Below are positions 60,368 to 64,000 of a DNA stretch of 64,000 bases, one piece after another. Each line of letters begins with the position of its first letter. Position 1 is the first letter of the stretch. Both the position numbers and the translations under genes were made by a program. The notes below the pieces were generated by a model. The model was not told the origin of the DNA. It saw only the letters and a program-made list of their open reading frames with translations, and did not search any database. Origin of the DNA: Limanda limanda (Eukaryota > Chordata > Actinopteri > Pleuronectiformes > Pleuronectidae); assembly GCF_963576545.1 (NCBI RefSeq), contig NC_083641.1:13758893-13822892 (forward strand), in the 5' to 3' direction.

Positions 60368-61628
60368 GTTGGGAAGGATACTTTCAAAATGTATTTCGTT
60401 ACAGAATACAGAATACATGCCCAAAAATGTAATCTGTAACGTATTCCATTACATTAACTAATCTGAGTAACGTATTCTGAATACTTGGAATACTTCCGGT
60501 TTGTATTGCATTTTTTTAAGTGTATGATTGCGGCGTTGTTATAGTCAGTGGAGCAGCAGCAGTTTAAACTCTCTCTCCGCCGATGCGGCGGGCCAGCTGG
60601 ATGTCCGGCTCCCATCCACTCCCACCTCTGTGCCGGTCCCAACGGAGGCTGAAGTGCAGCGCCACAGCAAGGCTGCCTCGCGTCGTGCAGCGATCGTTTC
60701 GGCGTCGAGTCTATTTTTGTTTGCGCTTGACGCGACCGTATCGCTCCAGGAAACACACTGAAAAATGATTTTAAACGATATTGATGACATATTTTATATG
60801 ATATAAATGATAAAGTATGGATCCCATAGTTTAAATTCCCCTTCTGTTGTCCTGGAGTTTTAATTTTACCAATATTACCAATCACATTATTACATGCCCC
60901 CCTCTGCCCCTCCATACAGACACACAAGCAGTCATAAAGATAAAAAGAGAGGGGGCCCTCCCCATTGGCTTGAGTGGAGAATACGTAATTTACCCTCGAC
61001 ACCCGACATTGAACGGAGCAAACAGCGGAGAAGTTCTTGAAGATGGATGACATTAAATTGGGACGCTGTTGCAGTTAATGTTGGAGCAACAAGTGAACAT
61101 ATGCTTTTATACTACTGGGTCAACGGGTGATATTATAAGCGCTGCCCGGCGCTTCAGCGTCCGGTGTGAACCCGGCGTGCCTCGCTGGTCTCCTGCTGAG
61201 CCATGACAGCGGAGCTCTGGGAGCGCAGGTCGGTCTTCTCTCACCAGGCGCTGGAAGGGCAGCTTGCGGATCAGCAGCTCCGTAGATTTCTGGTAGCGAC
61301 GGAACTCTCTCAGAGCCTCGGTCCCGGGCCTGAAACGGTCCCGAGCCGGTCGCGGTGAGGCTTCTTCACGCCGCCGGGGGCCGGGCGCTCTTACGGCAGC
61401 CCTGGTCTCCAGCTGCTTCCTGGGGGCTTTGCCTCCGGTGGATTTACGAGAGAGTGAATAAACTCGTGAAACAGAGAAGTACCGTCATGTAATCCACTTA
61501 TTTCAACAATGTAACTGTATTCTGAATACCATCTATTTAATTTGTAACTGTAACGGAATACAGTTACTCATAATTTGTATTCTAAATACGTAACGCCGTT
61601 ACATGTATTCCGTTACTCCCCAACACTG
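60364..61628. mobile_element. hAT-type element carrying a histone H3 fragment
   Basis: Both ends carry CAGTGTTGGG (left) and its complement CCCAACACTG (right), with GTAAC/GGAATAC-rich subterminal sequence at each side. The flanking CACACACA on both sides fits an 8-bp duplication, although in a CA tract this cannot be proved. Length 1,265 bp, no transposase frame. The body has a module shared with the outer element at 47.7 kb and, near its right end, an antisense histone H3 fragment. Confidence 0.85.
61179..61448 (-). pseudogene. Truncated, frameshifted histone H3 pseudogene inside a hAT element
   Basis: Read on the minus strand, the segment starts [13 protein letters not shown], i.e. H3 from about residue 8, and later gives [20 protein letters not shown] in another frame, ending around the SSAVMA region near residue 90. 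It is broken by a 1-bp loss after the RKSA codons, an insertion of about 17 bp within the PGTVAL region, and loss of about 18 bp covering IAQDFK. Start codon, first seven residues and the C-terminus are absent. High GC and the absence of introns fit a replication-dependent H3 gene as source. No function is expected. Confidence 0.88.
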
Positions 61629-61829
61629 CACACACACATGAAAACACCTATTCATTCATTGCAGGACACTAAAGTTGGATTAAATCTCAATGTTAAATAT
61701 GTTATATAGGGTGTGAAACATCCAAATACCATCATGTATTTCCTTTTCATGTGACTTTTCTCACAGATCTCCAAAACATAAACCCTAATTGAAAATGATG
61801 AATTCAATTTTTCGTTACCATTCTTTAAT

Positions 61830-62095
61830 GGTGGCATGGTGCAGCAAGGGTTCTTGTGCTGATACCACACAACAAAAATGTTCCCACTTCAGCCGGGGTC
61901 TTTCTGTGCAGTGTTGGCATGTTAACATGGGTTTAACCTGCATAGTCTGGCTTCCTCCCACAGTCCAAAGACATGCAGATTGGGTTTAGTCTAATTGGAG
62001 ACTCTAAATTGACAGTAGGTGTGTAGGTGAGAATAAATGGTTGTTTGACTTGTTGGCCCTGTGATGGACTGGCGACCTGTCCAGGATGTATGCTT
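61830..62095 (+). repeat. SINE/LINE-like dispersed repeat, family E (copy 1)
   Basis: Starts near GTGGCATGGTGCAGCAAGGG and contains CTTCCTCCCACAGTCCAAAG, ACATGCAGATTGGGTTTAG, GGAGACTCTAAATTGACAGT and GACTGGCGACCTGTCCAGG. This wording is very common in teleost genomes. The head resembles a tRNA-like A-box/B-box promoter. Confidence 0.7.
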
Positions 62096-62755
62096 CCTCT
62101 GGACATCACTAAACACAGATTTCTTTGAACGGCTATTATTAACTATTAAAAAATATGCATTTACTTCACCTTTGTACCAACAGTCTGCTGCTCTTGCTGT
62201 TGTTTTGTAGCTTCCTACACACTTTATTAGTAAATTGAGGTCAATGGGATGGTGGCAACCAGTTTCACTCTTTTCTTCCATATTTCTGTGGAGCAAAACC
62301 AACGCCCTAATCCTCATGCTGAGAATGCATGCCTCTTCATACTTTCACCTAGTATCATGTGAATGCAGTCATACTTCCCCTCAGTCTCTCAATTGTCGTT
62401 CTCAAGGGCACATGAGCACTTATTATTCAGGGAGGCAAGAGCATTACTCCCCACTTTCACTGATGGTCGCCGGATTGAGTATCAACTCAAACCTGCTTCT
62501 CTGAGCAGGTGGTCAGACTAAAAATAGTGCTGAATCAAAAAAAAGCAAGGGGCTGCGTTGGCGTGTTGCTAAAGGTAACGGTGGGAAGATGAAATATGAT
62601 CCAGGAAATGCAGTTTGATTAAAGCATCCATTAAATTGAAGGTTTATAAGTAAAACAAGTTGTTGCTGTGGCTATATATCTGATTCATCTTAGGTTTTTA
62701 CATCAGATAACCTTCCCGATGCAACCCGAGTTTGCAGGAGCCAGGGATCCATCTG
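62096..62755. other. Intronic or intergenic stretch, nothing recognised
   Basis: No exon or repeat that I can support. TTTTGTAG at 62205 resembles an acceptor, but no coding frame with a donor follows. Confidence 0.5.
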
Positions 62756-62759
62756 CCAA

Positions 62760-63135
62760 AAGCAGGATGTTGGTAGCACTGTCGCATCACAGTAAGTAGG
62801 TTAGCGAGTTGAATCCCTGCTTGCCTGGGGTCTTTCTGTGGGGGGTGTGCATATCACCCCTTGTTTGTGGAGGTTTTCTCCAGGTACTCTGGTTTCTTCC
62901 CAGTGTCCAAACACATGCAGATTGGGGCTAGGTAAATTTGACTCTAAATTAATCCTAGATGTAAATGTGAGTTTGACTGGTTGTTTGTCTCTGTGTGCTG
63001 GCCCTGTGTACCCCGCCTCTCACGCAATGTCGGATGGGATTGGCTCCAGTGTCGTCGTCTCCCCCCCCCCCCCCCCCCCCCACTGCAAGCCTCAAAGGAT
63101 AAGCAGTATAGATGATGGATGAATGGATAGATGGA
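62760..63135 (+). repeat. SINE/LINE-like dispersed repeat, family E (copy 2)
   Basis: GTAGCACTGTCGCATCACAG, GTTGAATCCCTGC, ACACATGCAGATTGGGGCTA, GACTCTAAATTAATCC, GATGGGATTGGCTCCAG and the tail GATGATGGATGAATGGATAG. It carries a C-run of about 20 at 63061-63080. The tandem GATG-rich tail suggests a retroposed 3' end. Confidence 0.75.
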
Positions 63136-63229
63136 TAGTTGTAGTTACTATCATGTCAGCAATCATATAATCTCCTCCTTTGACAGTAAAAGTAGAATAT
63201 ACTGCCATGTGATAAAGTAATCTGTGGAT

Positions 63230-63815
63230 GTGGTCCTTGCATTCATTTGATTGGTCCACAAAGTGGTATTTGACCTCTGCTTCCGGACCCCTGCTGCTTT
63301 TTAATCCAGTGACGCAGTCGTACTATCAATCTAAATGTAGCATAAGGTTTTAGCTGTTTTCAGGACAGACACTGAACTCAGCACATTTCCTTGAAATGTT
63401 CCAGTCAGTAGCTCCTAACGTTTTCCGGGAGGTAGAGGTGTTACACAAGATGCAGATGAAGATCACCTTCGAAAGACCCCACGCTGTAAACAAAAACATG
63501 TGATTTCCAAAGTGGAATTCATAATTCATGTCCTGTCTCTTGCATGCTCTACCCAGACGCCACCCCTCGCCTGAATGTCCGGGACATCTCTCTGTTGTTG
63601 TGAACACGTCTGACCCCATCATCTCCTGCTGTGTTCTTCATATTGAACATTGAGGAGTTCATGTTCTGAAAACTGTTTTTGTGGATGTTGTGCTTGTACT
63701 CATTTGATTGGTCCACACAGTGCACTGCTGGAGAACCCTGCATTTAATTTGCCCTCTGCTTCTGGACCCCTGCTGTGCTAATGCAGGGACACAGTGCTAC
63801 GTCAGTCTGCCTGCA
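63230..63815 (+). repeat. Family C repeat flanked by a direct duplication
   Basis: The middle (about 63350-63640) resembles the 35650-36040 copy (ACGCTGTAAACAAAAACATG, CGCCTGAATGTCCGGGACAT, ATCTCCTGCTGTGTTC). It is bracketed by a direct repeat: CATTTGATTGGTCCACA, then CTCTGCTTC(C/T)GGACCCCTGC, at about 63242-63294 and again at about 63701-63773. Confidence 0.6.
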
Positions 63816-64000
63816 GCCTTTGTCTACTGCCCCCTCAAAACTCAAAACAAAGCTGTTTCACTTTTCAGCAGGATTGGTTGTCAAAGTGACACTTAAACTT
63901 AGAAGATGGGTTCCCTCTCTCCCCAGCACGGTGTTCCAGTCCAAATGTGACTAAAGGACTGGTTGTTTTAAGTGCAGCCTTTTTATGCAACTGCAGAGCA
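63816..64000. other. Window end, nothing recognised
   Basis: No feature supported. Confidence 0.5.

Overview
The window looks like nuclear DNA of a ray-finned (teleost) fish. It has a split vertebrate gene with canonical GT-AG introns, a CpG-rich promoter, very many long (CA)n/(GT)n and (CT)n microsatellites, and several dispersed repeats of kinds common in teleost genomes. No bacterial, plasmid, phage or CRISPR features are present.

The left third (about 1.4-22.7 kb, + strand) is one complete gene, tiparp (PARP7, a mono-ADP-ribosyltransferase). Six coding exons splice without a frame break into a 719-residue protein: a basic, disordered N-terminus, one CCCH zinc finger, a WWE-type region and a PARP catalytic domain with an H-Y-I triad. 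A CpG-rich non-coding first-exon region lies upstream, and a 1.2-kb 3' UTR containing a long inverted repeat lies downstream.

From about 22.7 to 54.2 kb I see no convincing gene. The stretch holds microsatellites, dispersed repeats, a striking (CAGG)n/(CAGA)n tract at 47.05-47.49 kb, a nested pair of hAT-type elements (47.67-49.59 kb) with two exact 8-bp target duplications, and a possible Harbinger-type element (50.7-51.7 kb).

At about 54.2 kb a second + strand gene seems to begin. A textbook RFX X-box sits about 90 bp upstream of a possible first exon that ends ATG-G. It joins in frame to an exon at 57,496-57,593 whose peptide (ends PMYPLPEEIKK) resembles the N-terminus of LEKR1, the neighbour of TIPARP in mammals. 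The rest of that gene would lie beyond the window. Its introns carry long (CA)n tracts and a 1.27-kb hAT-type element that has inserted into one of them and holds a broken antisense fragment of a histone H3 gene.

The two genes share orientation and order with the mammalian TIPARP-LEKR1 neighbourhood. Nothing in the sequence suggests they act in one pathway: tiparp is a stress/xenobiotic-responsive ADP-ribosyltransferase, while the X-box suggests a ciliary programme for the second gene. All family comparisons are from memory; no database search was run.
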